From NCBI GenBank assembly GCA_030450335.1, contig JAKDIS010000001.1:12856-76855 (forward strand): 64,000 nt of DNA, read 5' to 3'. Position numbers and translations under genes: made by a program. This DNA is from Corynebacterium sp. Lineage in GTDB: Bacteria; Actinomycetota; Actinomycetes; Mycobacteriales; Mycobacteriaceae. Each line of letters begins with the position of its first letter. Within the stretch, counting starts at the first letter, position 1. Positions 1-8,773 of the stretch are shown piece by piece. Below the pieces are notes generated by a model that was not told where the DNA came from, made no database searches, and saw only the letters and a program-made list of their open reading frames with translations.

Positions 1-756
1 CGACGAGGCACGCAGCCCCTCGCCCACCAGGTGGGCGACGGGACGGTCCGGGGCGTGGTGCCGGATCAGCGTGGCGGTCGCCTCGAGGTCGGCGATGCGC
101 GACAGCCGGAAGGTCCGCTGCCCGTCACGGTCGTTGTCGTGGCCGGTGAGGTAGAGCCGGCCGTCGACGGCGGCGACCCCCCACGGGTCGAGGTGGCGGA
201 CCTGGGGGTCCTTCGTCAACGCCGGCCAGTAGTTGAACCGCAGGCTCAGGTTGCGGTCCAGGGCCACGTTGATCGCGCGGATGTCGGCGTCGGTGATGTC
301 CACCGCGTCGGGCACGGCGGCGGAGAAACCGGGGCCACCCTCGACGTCGGACGCCGGTGCCACGGTGGAGAGCTTCTGCAGGGCGTGGCGCACCGGGTCG
401 GCCAGTGACTCGTTCGGCACCCACTGCGCCGCCGGACGCAACGCCTGCCAGTGGGAGTCGCTGAGCTCCAGGTCGGGCAGGAAGCTCGTGGCGGGGTCGA
501 GCTGGTACTGCAGTTCGGGGTCGCCGTCGGCGTCGGTGCCGGTGGACTCGACGACGCTGAGCCCCAGCTCGTCGACGAGGGCCCGGTCCCGGTCGAAGCG
601 CTTGCGGACCGCATCCGTCTCGCCGGAGTACCAGTCGACGTGGGCGCGCAGCCACGCCAGGGAGCGGGGACGCTCCGACAGGGCGAACACGAGGTTGAGC
701 AGGCGCGACGACGCTGCGTCCCAGTGCACCTCCGTCGGACGGTTGCGAGCGGTCAC
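1..756 (-). CDS. pafB: PafB-like WYL-domain transcriptional regulator (C-terminus beyond window)
   Basis: The frame is open for 252 codons from a GTG at 756 to the window edge, so the 3' end is missing. The N-terminus (RPTEVHWDAASSRLLNLVF) has the look of a PafB/PafC winged-helix region, and the later stretch near residues 200-245 (HLDPWGVAAVDGRLYLTGHD) looks like a WYL domain. In mycobacteria PafB and PafC form a DNA-damage-responsive transcriptional activator encoded just downstream of pafA, although they are not needed for pupylation. The GTG overlaps the pafA TGA by four bases (GTGA), which indicates translational coupling. The name rests on domain type and position. Whether pafC follows cannot be seen. 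Confidence 0.8.
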   Translation of the reverse strand, partial: MTARNRPTEVHWDAASSRLLNLVFALSERPRSLAWLRAHVDWYSGETDAVRKRFDRDRALVDELGLSVVESTGTDADGDPELQYQLDPATSFLPDLELSDSHWQALRPAAQWVPNESLADPVRHALQKLSTVAPASDVEGGPGFSAAVPDAVDITDADIRAINVALDRNLSLRFNYWPALTKDPQVRHLDPWGVAAVDGRLYLTGHDNDRDGQRTFRLSRIADLEATATLIRHHAPDRPVAHLVGEGLRASS

Positions 757-2186
757 GGCCGGTCCTCGTGTGGTTCGGCGTGCAGGATGTCCAGCAGGTC
801 GTCGAGCCCCTCGGCGGTGGGGTCGAAGGGGTCGGGCAGGACGATCTCGGCGCCGCCGTCGCCGTTGACCTTCAGCCGGGTCCAGTCCACGGTCGTCTGC
901 CGGGCGCTGGCCTCGGCGGCGGCGAGGAAGCGGCCGCGGACCGCCGCGCGGGTGGTCTGCGGGGCGGTGTGCGCGGTGGCGGCGACCTCGTCCGGGTCGG
1001 TGAGGGTGGCGACCTGCCCGCGGCGGGCGAGCATGTGGAACAGGCCTCGCTGCGGGTCGATGTCGTGGTACGTCAGGTCGACCTGCGCCAGACGAGGGTC
1101 GGTGATGTCCAGGCCGCCACGCCCGGCGACACGGTCGAGCAGCTTCTTCTTGATCACCCAGTCGATCTCGGTGTCCACGCCGGAGAAGTCGCCGGACTCC
1201 GCGCAGTCGAGCACCCGGCCCCACAGGTCGACGACCGGCGCCAGCTGGGAGTTCGGGGTGCCGGTCCCCGAGGCGTCCTCTTGCCGGTCGGCCAGCCAGT
1301 CGACCGCGGCGGCGTGGAAGGCGCGCTGGATGCCCAGCGGCGTGGCCGTGCCACCGTTGCGCAGTTCCAGGGGCGTGGTGCCGGTGAAGTCGCGGGCGAT
1401 CTCCCGGATCGAGCGGATCTCGTTGGACAGCTCGCAGTCCGGCAGGGCCACCCCCGCCTCGATCATCTCCAGCACCAGCAGCGTGGAACCCACCTTCAGC
1501 GCGGTGGTGGTCTCGGACATGTTCGAGTCGCCGACGATGATGTGCAGGCGGCGGAACCGGGAGGAGTCCGCGTGCGGCTCGTCGCGGGTGTTGATGATCG
1601 GACGCGACCGCGTCGTCGCCGAGGACACCCCCTCCCACACGTGGTCGGCACGCTGGGACAGGCAGTAACCCGGCCCGAAGTTCTCGTTCGGGGCGCCGGC
1701 GGTCGGCACGCTGATCTTGCCCGCCCCGCAGATCAGCTGGCGGGTCACCAGGAACGGCAGCAGCTGCGCCGACAGGCTCTTCAGGGGCATGCCCCGGCCC
1801 ACCAGGTAGTTCTCGTGGCAGCCGTAGGAGTTGCCGACCGAGTCGGTGTTGTTCTTCAGCAGGTACACCTTGCCGCCGATGCCGCGCTCGTTGAGCGACG
1901 CCTCGCACCGCGACGCCAGGTCGTGGAAGATCAGCTCCCCGGCGCGGTCGTAGGTGACCAGCTGGTGCAGGGAGTCGCACTCGGCGGTGGCGAACTCCGG
2001 GTGCGCGCCGACGTCGAGGTAGACCCGCGAGGCGTTGGGCCAGTACACGTTGCTGCTGCGGTAGCGCTCCACCACCGGGGCGAACAGGTGCCGGGCGACC
2101 TCGTCCGGGCCGAGCCGACGGTGGCTGTCGAGCACACTGGTGATGCCGAACTCCGTCTCCAGGCCCATGATCCTACGGGTGAACAC
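753..2186 (-). CDS. pafA: Pup-protein ligase PafA
   Basis: This 477-residue protein is a glutamine-synthetase-fold ligase that uses ATP to join the C-terminal glutamate of Pup to lysines of target proteins. The family start pattern is present (RRIMGLETEFG, residues 4-14). The YLDVGAHPEFATAECDS segment carries the conserved aspartate (about D58) expected to be the catalytic base. The length is normal. The GTG at 2186 is preferred because orthologues begin a few residues before RRIMG. The gene lies 38 bases after pup with no prcBA between them and overlaps pafB by four bases. Without the proteasome genes the ligase probably tags proteins for ARC unfolding or for regulation; that is inference. 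Confidence 0.95.
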   Translation of the reverse strand: MFTRRIMGLETEFGITSVLDSHRRLGPDEVARHLFAPVVERYRSSNVYWPNASRVYLDVGAHPEFATAECDSLHQLVTYDRAGELIFHDLASRCEASLNERGIGGKVYLLKNNTDSVGNSYGCHENYLVGRGMPLKSLSAQLLPFLVTRQLICGAGKISVPTAGAPNENFGPGYCLSQRADHVWEGVSSATTRSRPIINTRDEPHADSSRFRRLHIIVGDSNMSETTTALKVGSTLLVLEMIEAGVALPDCELSNEIRSIREIARDFTGTTPLELRNGGTATPLGIQRAFHAAAVDWLADRQEDASGTGTPNSQLAPVVDLWGRVLDCAESGDFSGVDTEIDWVIKKKLLDRVAGRGGLDITDPRLAQVDLTYHDIDPQRGLFHMLARRGQVATLTDPDEVAATAHTAPQTTRAAVRGRFLAAAEASARQTTVDWTRLKVNGDGGAEIVLPDPFDPTAEGLDDLLDILHAEPHEDRP

Positions 2187-2224
2187 CTCACCGGAACCGG
2201 CAGAGGACGACGCGGCGGACGTGG

Positions 2225-2446
2225 CTACTGCCCGCCCTTCTGGACGTAGGACTTCACGAACTCCTCGGCGTTGGACTCCAGCAGCCCGTCGATCTCGTCG
2301 AGGAGGTCGTCGGTGCCGCTGACCCGCAGCTGCTCCTGGCCGGAGGCGGAGGGGTCGGTGGTGCCGGCGTCCTCGTCGGAGGGGCCACGGCCCCCGTGCA
2401 CCTGGCCCTGGCTAGAGCCACCCGTCGAGCCTGATCCGGCTGCCAT
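2225..2446 (-). CDS. pup: Prokaryotic ubiquitin-like protein Pup (Gln form)
   Basis: This 73-residue protein is rich in Gly, Ser and acidic residues over its first half and ends in the family signature (DEIDGLLESNAEEFVKSYVQ, then KGGQ). Pup is an intrinsically disordered modifier. The C-terminal GGQ means it must be deamidated by Dop to GGE before PafA can attach it. The helix-forming stretch at about residues 45-68 is the part that binds the ARC coiled coils. A GAAGGAAG ribosome-binding site lies about 10 bases before the ATG. A candidate promoter with a palindrome and a leader hairpin lies between dop and pup, so pup may also be transcribed separately. Confidence 0.97.
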   Translation of the reverse strand: MAAGSGSTGGSSQGQVHGGRGPSDEDAGTTDPSASGQEQLRVSGTDDLLDEIDGLLESNAEEFVKSYVQKGGQ

Positions 2447-2471
2447 GTGGAACCACTTCCTTCACGAGTTT

Positions 2472-2488
2472 CCCGCCCGTCGGGCGGG
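2472..2488 (-). other. Hairpin in the pup leader
   Basis: The sequence CCCGCCCGTCGGGCGGG folds into a strong GC stem in the untranslated leader of pup, about 25 bases before the ATG. It is followed on the minus strand by AAACTCGTG rather than a T run. It could be a weak terminator after dop, an attenuator, or a stabilising 5' structure for the small pup mRNA. Confidence 0.5.
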
Positions 2489-2501
2489 AGATGGGTACGA
2501 G

Positions 2502-2520
2502 ATGTTAGGTGATGTTCACC
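2502..2520 (-). promoter_or_regulatory. Candidate pup promoter -10 with adjacent palindrome
   Basis: On the minus strand a TAACAT hexamer (2502-2507) follows directly after the perfect inverted repeat GGTGA-ACA-TCACC (2508-2520), placing the repeat in the -35/-10 spacer where a repressor could act. The -35 region is weak (AAGAAC). The repeat resembles the outer part of a DtxR box but lacks its TAGCCTA core. Confidence 0.4.
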
Positions 2521-2542
2521 GCACGTTCTTGACGTCTACAGA

Positions 2543-4081
2543 CTAGCAGTCGACCCCGGCGAGGGAGCCGGGAATGACCTCGCCGAGCACGCGGACGAGC
2601 CCGGCGGCGTCGGTGACGTCGGCCAGCGCCTCGCGCAGCTGGGCGGCCGAACCGTCCAACGGGTCGGAGAGCAGCACGCGCGTAGTCGACGACGCACCGT
2701 AGGGCGTGTCGAGGACGAGCGTGTCCCAGTTGGCGGCGAGCAGTTCATCGGCGAAGTGTCCGGCGACCTCTCCGCGCAACCAGGCGCGTGTGTCGCACGG
2801 GGCGTGCGCCGCGGCGGCGGCGACGTCCTCGGCCGGGACCAGGGTGCGCATGCGCCCCTTGCGCACCAGCGCGTTGTACAGGCCCTTGGCCGGGTCGATG
2901 TCGTGGTACTGGATGTCGACCACGGCCATCGTGGGGTGGTCCCACTCCAGCCCGCGGGCGCGGTAGCCGTTGAGCAGGGAGAGCTTCGCCGTCCAGTCCA
3001 GCCGGTCGGCGGTGCTCATCGGGTCGCGCTCCAGGTCGTCGAGGATCTCCCCCCACACCTGCAGGACGAGGTCGTCGCCGCGCTGCCGCCGCTCGGCGGG
3101 CACGGCCTCGGCCACCCGGCGTCGGATCTCGCGCTGCAGCTGCACCGCGGTGAGTTCCTTGTTGCCGTAGAGCCGCAGCCCGGTGGTGCAGTCCAGGTCG
3201 CGGGAGACCTGCTGCACCGCGGCGACCGGCTCGTGGAGGGCCAGGTCGGAGAAGTCCGCGCCGGCGCCGACCGCATCGAGCACCAGGGCGGTGGTGCCGA
3301 GTTTGAGGAAGGTGGCGTACTCCGAGAGGTTCGCATCCCCGATGATCACGTGCATCCGCGCCCACCGCTCCCCCACGTGCGACTCATCGCGGGTGTTGAT
3401 GATGCCGCGGTTCAGCGTGGTCTCCAACGACACGGTGGTCTCGATGTAGTCGGCGCGCTGGCTGAGCTGGAAGCCCGGTGACTGACTCTCGGCACCGAGG
3501 CCGAGGCGTCCGGCACCGGTGTAGACCTGGCGGGTCACGAAGTGCGGGATCAGGGCGGCCTGCACCGCGGCGGTGTCGTAGGAACGCGGGTAGAGGTAGT
3601 TCTCGTGGGCGCCGTAGGACGCCCCCTTGCCGTCCACGTTGTTCTTGTGGATCTTCAGCACCGGCTGGTCCTCCACCTCGCCGGCGGCCTGCGCGGCGGC
3701 GTGCATCACCAGCTCGCCGGCCTTGTCCCAGATCACCGCGTCCCACGCGTTGGTGGTCTCCGGGGAGGAGTACTCGGGGTGGGCGTGGTCGACGTAGAAC
3801 CGCGCGCCGGAGGTGGTCACCACGTTGGCCGAGCCCAGGGCGTTCGGGTCGATCACCGGGGCGGTGCGGTAGCGGCGCAGGTCGAAGCCGCGCACGTCAC
3901 GCAGCGGCGACTCGGCGGTGTAGTCCCAGCGGGTGCGCCTGTTCACACCCAGCCCGGTCGCCCCCGCGTAGGCGATGACGGCCTGCGTGGAGGTCTCGAT
4001 GGGGCTGGCGTGCGGGTCGTCCGGGGCGATGATGCCGAACTCGGTCTCGGTGCCGATCAGACGGCGGGGCTCCTCGGTCAC
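2543..4081 (-). CDS. dop: Pup deamidase/depupylase Dop
   Basis: This 512-residue relative of PafA deamidates the C-terminal glutamine of Pup and removes Pup from conjugates. The start RRLIGTETEFGII matches the family. The segment FYVDHAHPEYSSPE has the expected nucleophilic aspartate (about D98). The extra stretch at about residues 42-72 sits where Dop has its regulatory loop and PafA does not, which separates the two paralogues. The GTG at 4081 overlaps the arc TGA (GTGA) and has AGGAG five bases upstream, so dop is translationally coupled to arc. Because this Pup ends in GGQ, Dop is required for pupylation here. Confidence 0.95.
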   Translation of the reverse strand: MTEEPRRLIGTETEFGIIAPDDPHASPIETSTQAVIAYAGATGLGVNRRTRWDYTAESPLRDVRGFDLRRYRTAPVIDPNALGSANVVTTSGARFYVDHAHPEYSSPETTNAWDAVIWDKAGELVMHAAAQAAGEVEDQPVLKIHKNNVDGKGASYGAHENYLYPRSYDTAAVQAALIPHFVTRQVYTGAGRLGLGAESQSPGFQLSQRADYIETTVSLETTLNRGIINTRDESHVGERWARMHVIIGDANLSEYATFLKLGTTALVLDAVGAGADFSDLALHEPVAAVQQVSRDLDCTTGLRLYGNKELTAVQLQREIRRRVAEAVPAERRQRGDDLVLQVWGEILDDLERDPMSTADRLDWTAKLSLLNGYRARGLEWDHPTMAVVDIQYHDIDPAKGLYNALVRKGRMRTLVPAEDVAAAAAHAPCDTRAWLRGEVAGHFADELLAANWDTLVLDTPYGASSTTRVLLSDPLDGSAAQLREALADVTDAAGLVRVLGEVIPGSLAGVDC

Positions 4082-5730
4082 CGTGCTGCTCCTGCCTCTG
4101 TGCGCTCTGCTCTATCCGCCATGGTGATCTCCACGACGCGTCGGGTGGAGTGCCCGGAGATCCGGGCCCACTCGGCGGGGTTGGTGGTGTCCGGCAGGTC
4201 GTCGTTGTCGCGGCACTCCTCGTCGACGGCCAGGTCGACGTGGGCCTCGGTGACACCGTCGCCCTCACCGCGCAGCACGTCCTTGATGGCGAGCTTCTTC
4301 ACCCGGTCGACGATATTGGCCAGCATGGCACCGGAGGTGAAGTCGCGGAAGAACAGGTCGGAGCGGGAACCGTCGGCGTAGTGCAGGGTCAGGTACGGCC
4401 GCTCGTCGGAGTAGAGGTTGTCGATCACCCGGGCGCGCAGGTGCGCCGCGGCGGCCTCGGCCCCGCCGGTGGCGGCGGCCAGCCCCGCGGACATCGGCAC
4501 CTCGGCGGTGAGGTACTTCTCCAGGATGTCGGCTGCGGCCGCACGGTCGGGACGCTCCACCCGGATCTTCACGTCCAGACGCCCCGGGCGCAGGATCGCC
4601 GGGTCGATGAGCTCCTCACGGTTGGACGCGCCGATCACGATCACGTTGCGCAGCCCCTCCACACCGTCGATCTCGGCGAGCAGCTGCGGGACCACCGTGG
4701 ACTCCACGTCCGAGGACACCCCGGTGCCACGGGTGCGGAAGATGGCCTCCATCTCGTCGAAGAAGATGATCACCGGCTGGCCGGCGGAGGCGATCTTGCG
4801 GGCGCGCTCGAAGATCAGCCGGATCTGGCGTTCGGTCTCGCCGACGAACTTGTTCAGCAGCTCCGGGCCCTTGATGTTCAGGAAGTAGGACTTGGCGTCC
4901 GGGGTGCCGGCGTCGGTGGCGATCTTGCGCGACAGGGAGGACGCCACCGCCTTGGCGATCAACGTCTTGCCGCAGCCGGGCGGGCCGTAGAGCAGCACAC
5001 CCTTCGGCGGCAGCAGCCCGTAGTCGCGGTAGAGCTCCGGGTGCAGGAAGGGCAGCTCCACGGCGTCGTGCAGCTGCTCGATCTGGCTCTCCAGGCCGCC
5101 GATGTCGGTGTAGGACACGTCCGGCACCTCCTCGAGCACCAGGTCCTCCACCTCGGCCCGGGAGATCACCTCGAAGGCGTACCCGGCGCGCCGGTCGACG
5201 ACCACGCTGTCGCCGGGGCCGACCTGCTTGGCGGCCAGCTCGGAGGTCAGGGCACCGGCGCACTTCATCAACGTTTCCTCGCCGAGCTTGTCGGCGACGA
5301 CGATGCGCCCGGAGTCGGCGACCTCGACCACCGTGGCGATGTCACCGGAGTCGGCGTAGCCGCAGACCTCCACGACCTGCTGGCCCTCCCCCAGGCGCAC
5401 CAGGGATCCGGGGGTGAGCTCGCCCGGTGACACCCGCGGGCTGACGGGCAGGCGCATGCGGCGGCCGGCGGTGTGGACCTCGCCGGTCAGGGCGCCGTCG
5501 CCGGTCTCCAGCAGGATGCCGTAGGTGCTCGGCGGGTCGGCCAGCGCGTCCAGCCGGGAGTTGAGTTCGTCCAGCTTGTCGCGGCTGGACTTGAGCATCT
5601 CGGTGAGCTTGGCGTTGCGTGTGCCCAGGGTCCGGTTGGCCAGTTGCAGCTGGCGGTAGGACTCAGGTCCGGAGTCGACACGCGCGGTCGGTCCGTCATG
5701 GAGATTCTGGTCCGTGGAGTGCTGCGTCAT
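4078..5730 (-). CDS. arc: Proteasome-associated AAA ATPase ARC (Mpa) lacking a docking tail
   Basis: This 550-residue ring ATPase unfolds pupylated proteins. It has an N-terminal coiled coil (about residues 25-65) that binds Pup, OB domains (about 66-200), Walker A GPPGCGKT (249-256), Walker B VIIFFDE (320-326) and the second-region-of-homology arginines (RNVIVIGASNR, LRPGRLD). The last residues are RTEAGAAR. Mycobacterial Mpa ends with a hydrophobic-Tyr-Leu type tail that opens the 20S gate, and that tail is absent here. This agrees with the lack of prcBA. In C. glutamicum ARC works without a proteasome and has been linked to iron release from ferritin. No clear ribosome-binding site is seen and the promoter is very close to the ATG. 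Confidence 0.95.
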   Translation of the reverse strand: MTQHSTDQNLHDGPTARVDSGPESYRQLQLANRTLGTRNAKLTEMLKSSRDKLDELNSRLDALADPPSTYGILLETGDGALTGEVHTAGRRMRLPVSPRVSPGELTPGSLVRLGEGQQVVEVCGYADSGDIATVVEVADSGRIVVADKLGEETLMKCAGALTSELAAKQVGPGDSVVVDRRAGYAFEVISRAEVEDLVLEEVPDVSYTDIGGLESQIEQLHDAVELPFLHPELYRDYGLLPPKGVLLYGPPGCGKTLIAKAVASSLSRKIATDAGTPDAKSYFLNIKGPELLNKFVGETERQIRLIFERARKIASAGQPVIIFFDEMEAIFRTRGTGVSSDVESTVVPQLLAEIDGVEGLRNVIVIGASNREELIDPAILRPGRLDVKIRVERPDRAAAADILEKYLTAEVPMSAGLAAATGGAEAAAAHLRARVIDNLYSDERPYLTLHYADGSRSDLFFRDFTSGAMLANIVDRVKKLAIKDVLRGEGDGVTEAHVDLAVDEECRDNDDLPDTTNPAEWARISGHSTRRVVEITMADRAERTEAGAAR

Positions 5731-5745
5731 AGGGCGCCACTCTAC

Positions 5746-5774
5746 ATGTTAAGGAAAGGTAGCCTATCCAGGAA
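5746..5774 (-). promoter_or_regulatory. arc promoter with DtxR-box-like core
   Basis: On the minus strand a -35 TTCCTG (5769-5774) and a -10 TAACAT (5746-5751) are separated by 17 bases. The predicted start lies about 8 bases before the arc ATG, giving a near-leaderless mRNA. The spacer holds TAGCCTA, the exact core of the corynebacterial DtxR iron box. Over 19 bases I count 11 matches to the consensus, so the iron link is only suggestive. Confidence 0.45.
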
Positions 5775-5795
5775 CGCTGAATTGGGGTGGTGGGG

Positions 5796-6632
5796 CTACT
5801 TGCGTGCCCGGCGCTGCGGCTTCGGCGCCACGGTGCCGTCGGCCAGGCGTCGGGCCCAGACCAGGAAGGCGGTGTGGGCGTTCATCCGGTGCTCCGGGCG
5901 GGTGGCCAGACCCTCGACCTTCCACTCGCGCACCAGGGACTCCCACGCCTTGGGCTCCGTGAAGCACTTGAGCTCGCGGATGCCCTCCATGACCTTCATC
6001 AGCTGCGGCACGGTGGCCACGTAGGTCATGAACACCCCGCCGGGGATCAGCAGGTCGCGCACGGTCTCCAGGCACTCCCAGGGGGCGAGCATGTCCAGGA
6101 TGACCCGGTCGACCGGCCCGTCGGTGTCGGCGACGGTGACGTCCTTGAGGTCCCCGAGGCGAAGGTCCCAGTTCGCCGGGTGCTCCCCCATGTACTCGGT
6201 GACGTTGGCCTCGGCGTAGTCGAGGTGGTCCTCGCGGATCTCGTAGGAGATCAGCTGGCCGTCGGCGCCCACCGCGCGCAGCAGGGTCATCGACAGCGCA
6301 CCGGAGCCGGCCCCGGCCTCCAGGACCTTCGCGCCGGGGAAGATGTCGCCCTCCACGAGGATCTGGGCGGCGTCCTTGGGGTAGATCACCGCGGCACCAC
6401 GCGGCATGGACAGCACGTGGTCCACCAGCAGGTGCCGGAAGCACAGGTACTCGCCGCCGACGTGGGAGACCACCACGGTGCCCTCGTCGGAGCCGATGAT
6501 GTCGTCGTGGCTGATCTCGCCCTTGTGGGTGAAGTAGCTGCCGCCGGTCTCCAGGGTGATGGTGTAGTGACGGCGCTTGGCGTCGGTCAGCTGGACCCGG
6601 TCGCCGGGCTGGAACGGGCCGGAGTAGGCCAC
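5796..6632 (-). CDS. trmI: tRNA (adenine-58-N1)-methyltransferase TrmI
   Basis: This 278-residue SAM-dependent enzyme makes m1A58 in the T-loop of tRNAs. The N-terminal beta domain (FQPGDRVQLTDAKRRHYTI) is followed by the methyltransferase motif VLEAGAGSGALSMTLLRAVG (about residues 140-160) and the VDRVILDMLAPWE segment. The tail is basic (PKPQRRARK). TrmI next to the pupylation locus is conserved in mycobacteria (Rv2118c near mpa). The GTG start has AAAGGGGAA about 6 bases upstream, and a TACACT -10 lies at 6671-6676. It sits 65 bases upstream of arc, with a separate arc promoter in between. Confidence 0.93.
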   Translation of the reverse strand: MAYSGPFQPGDRVQLTDAKRRHYTITLETGGSYFTHKGEISHDDIIGSDEGTVVVSHVGGEYLCFRHLLVDHVLSMPRGAAVIYPKDAAQILVEGDIFPGAKVLEAGAGSGALSMTLLRAVGADGQLISYEIREDHLDYAEANVTEYMGEHPANWDLRLGDLKDVTVADTDGPVDRVILDMLAPWECLETVRDLLIPGGVFMTYVATVPQLMKVMEGIRELKCFTEPKAWESLVREWKVEGLATRPEHRMNAHTAFLVWARRLADGTVAPKPQRRARK

Positions 6633-6699
6633 GGGGTTCCCCTTTACGTTGGTGTGGCAGTGACCCGGACAGTGTAACGGGTCAACCGTGCCGCGCTAC

Positions 6700-8697
6700 T
6701 CACAGCGCCTCGGGGAGCCCGCACACCCCCGCCCGGCACACCTGCGCCACCGCGGCGGTGCCGTCAGACTCGCCGCCAGGCACCCCGCCGACGAGGCGCG
6801 CACCGTGGGCGACGTCCAGCACCAGGCAGGACGTCCCCAGCCGGGTGCGCAGTGCGGCGACCTGCGTGCCGGACGCGCCGCGCACCGTGGCCTGCACCGG
6901 CCCGGCCAGGTGGCACTCCAGGGCGCACAACCAGCCGCCGGCCTGCGCGAGGTGGCCCTCGACGACCCCGCGGTGGGCGTCGAGGATGCGCCGGGCCTCC
7001 GCCGCCCAGCGCGAGCCCATGCTGCGCACGTCCGCGTCGTCCATCGCCGTCGCCAGCGCCCCGGCGAAGCTCAACGCCTCGGCCAGCACCGCCACCGCCG
7101 AGGGCGTGGCCCCGTCGTAGGGGTCGCGGGGACGCACCCCGGTGGACGCCACGGGCGTCGCCGCGTCGTACCAGGTGCCCGCACCGCGGTGGAAGGTCAC
7201 CTGCAGGTGACGGATCAGTTCGGAGACCGACCCCGCCACGTCCATCCCCCGGTAGGTCGGCCCCTGGTGCTCCCAGAGCCGCACGAGCGCCAGCAGCAGC
7301 CACGCCCCGTCCTCCAACGTGCCCGGGGCGTGCGGGGTGCCGGCACACCGCAGGACGCCGCGAACGGTGCTGTCGCCGTCGCCCGTTCCGGTGTCCACGG
7401 CGTGGTGCCACAGCGCCAGGGTGGTGCGTGCCCCGGCCTCCGGATCACCGGCCTCGGTGAGCGCGACGGCGGCCATCGCGTTCCACGCGGTGACGACCTT
7501 GCCGTCCACCGCAGGACGCGGCCGCCCGGCGCGCGTCCGGTGCAACTCCTCGCGCACCTCCGGGTCCAGGGGCAGCCCCTCGCGCCGGGTGAGCACCACC
7601 CGCCCGTCCACGTCACCCTCACCGGTCAGCCCGACGGCCTCGAGTTCGCCGGGTGCCCAGGTGTACGTGTAGCCCTCCACGCGGGCGCCGTCGACGACGG
7701 TGTCGGCGTCCAGCCCGCTGGCGAGCAGGTCTGTTGCATCGGCAGGCAGGTCACGGCGAAGGAAGCCGCGGGTCAGCTCGCAGGCCTCGGCGGCCAGGGC
7801 GTCGTCGGGACGCCGCACCAGGTAGGCGGACAGGGCGCGCAGCAGCAGGGCGTTGTCGTAGAGGGTCTTCTCGAAGTGCGGCACCGTCCAGTCACCGTCC
7901 ACGCAGTAACGGTGGAACCCGCCGTCCACCGCGTCGAAGAGGCCCCCGCGCAGCATCGCGGCGACGGTACGTCCCACGATGTCGAGCACCTCGGTGGCGG
8001 CGTCCGGCGATCCGGTGCGCTCGGCCCAGCGCACCAGGCCCAGCAGTGCGCCGGCCGGCGGGAACTTCGGCGCCCCGCCGAAGCCGCCGGTGGGGTGCTC
8101 GGCGGCGCGCATGCGCTGCACGATGCGGGTCGGCAGCTGCGTCGTGGCGTCCTGCGCGGCCCAGGAGGCGGTCGAGGACGCGTCACTCTCTTCCTCGCTG
8201 CCGCCGATCGCCTCGTTGAGCCGGGCGCTGATCTCGTCGACCCGGCCCCGCTCGGTCGTCCACGTGCGGGTGACCGCGTCGAGTACCTGGGAGAACGACG
8301 GGCGGCCCTGCCGCGGTTCCGGCGGGAAGTAGGTGTCGGCGAAGAACGGGCGTCCGTCCGGGTCGGTGAACACGGTCATGGGCCACCCGCCCTGGCCGCT
8401 GAGCGCCACCGTGGCCTGCATGTAGTAGGCGTCCACGTCCGGGTGCTGCTCGCGGTCGACCTTCACCGCCACCATCGTCTCGTTGATGGTCCGGGCGATC
8501 CGCGGGTCGCTGAAGGACTCCTCGGCCATCACGTGACACCAGTGGCAGGTGGCGTAGCCGACGGACACGAGCACCGGCACGTCGCGCTCCCGGGCCTCGG
8601 CGAAGGCCTGCTCACCCCAGGGTCGCCAGTGCACCGGGTTGTCGGCGTGGGCGAGGAGGTACGGGGACGTCGATCCGGAGAGTGCGTTGCTGTGCAT
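6700..8697 (-). CDS. YyaL-type thioredoxin-domain protein (DUF255) with glycosidase-like barrel
   Basis: This 665-residue protein begins with the DUF255/YyaL signature ([21 protein letters not shown]) and a thioredoxin-like CHWC motif at residues 51-54. The long remainder is an (alpha/alpha)6-barrel region with [20 protein letters not shown] and [10 protein letters not shown] segments. The biochemical role of the family is not settled; proposals include redox or thiol-linked functions and nucleoside-sugar-like chemistry. The frame stays open upstream to 9117, but the family N-terminus MHSNALSG fixes the ATG at 8697, and the upstream residues come from the antisense of the next gene. No convincing ribosome-binding site is seen. 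It is divergent from the oxidase genes. Confidence 0.85.
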   Translation of the reverse strand: MHSNALSGSTSPYLLAHADNPVHWRPWGEQAFAEARERDVPVLVSVGYATCHWCHVMAEESFSDPRIARTINETMVAVKVDREQHPDVDAYYMQATVALSGQGGWPMTVFTDPDGRPFFADTYFPPEPRQGRPSFSQVLDAVTRTWTTERGRVDEISARLNEAIGGSEEESDASSTASWAAQDATTQLPTRIVQRMRAAEHPTGGFGGAPKFPPAGALLGLVRWAERTGSPDAATEVLDIVGRTVAAMLRGGLFDAVDGGFHRYCVDGDWTVPHFEKTLYDNALLLRALSAYLVRRPDDALAAEACELTRGFLRRDLPADATDLLASGLDADTVVDGARVEGYTYTWAPGELEAVGLTGEGDVDGRVVLTRREGLPLDPEVREELHRTRAGRPRPAVDGKVVTAWNAMAAVALTEAGDPEAGARTTLALWHHAVDTGTGDGDSTVRGVLRCAGTPHAPGTLEDGAWLLLALVRLWEHQGPTYRGMDVAGSVSELIRHLQVTFHRGAGTWYDAATPVASTGVRPRDPYDGATPSAVAVLAEALSFAGALATAMDDADVRSMGSRWAAEARRILDAHRGVVEGHLAQAGGWLCALECHLAGPVQATVRGASGTQVAALRTRLGTSCLVLDVAHGARLVGGVPGGESDGTAAVAQVCRAGVCGLPEAL

Positions 8698-8760
8698 GCA
8701 CACCACGGTAACCGCGACGGCGGGCGAGCACCGACGGAACACCGGTGGAACACCGCCTAC

Positions 8761-8766
8761 TACAGT
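8761..8766 (+). promoter_or_regulatory. Leaderless-type -10 hexamer for the first FAD oxidase
   Basis: TACAGT ends 7 bases before the ATG at 8774, and there is no Shine-Dalgarno sequence. This spacing puts the transcription start at or next to the start codon and supports 8774 over upstream starts in the open frame. Confidence 0.6.
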
Positions 8767-8773
8767 GACGGGA

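Noticed and set aside
768-2249. Long plus-strand open frame opposite pafA
   Set aside because: It is a mirror of the high-GC pafA codons, rich in Arg, Gly, Val and His. Similar long antisense frames lie opposite dop, arc, yyaL, pyrD, mshC, tkt, acn and most other genes.
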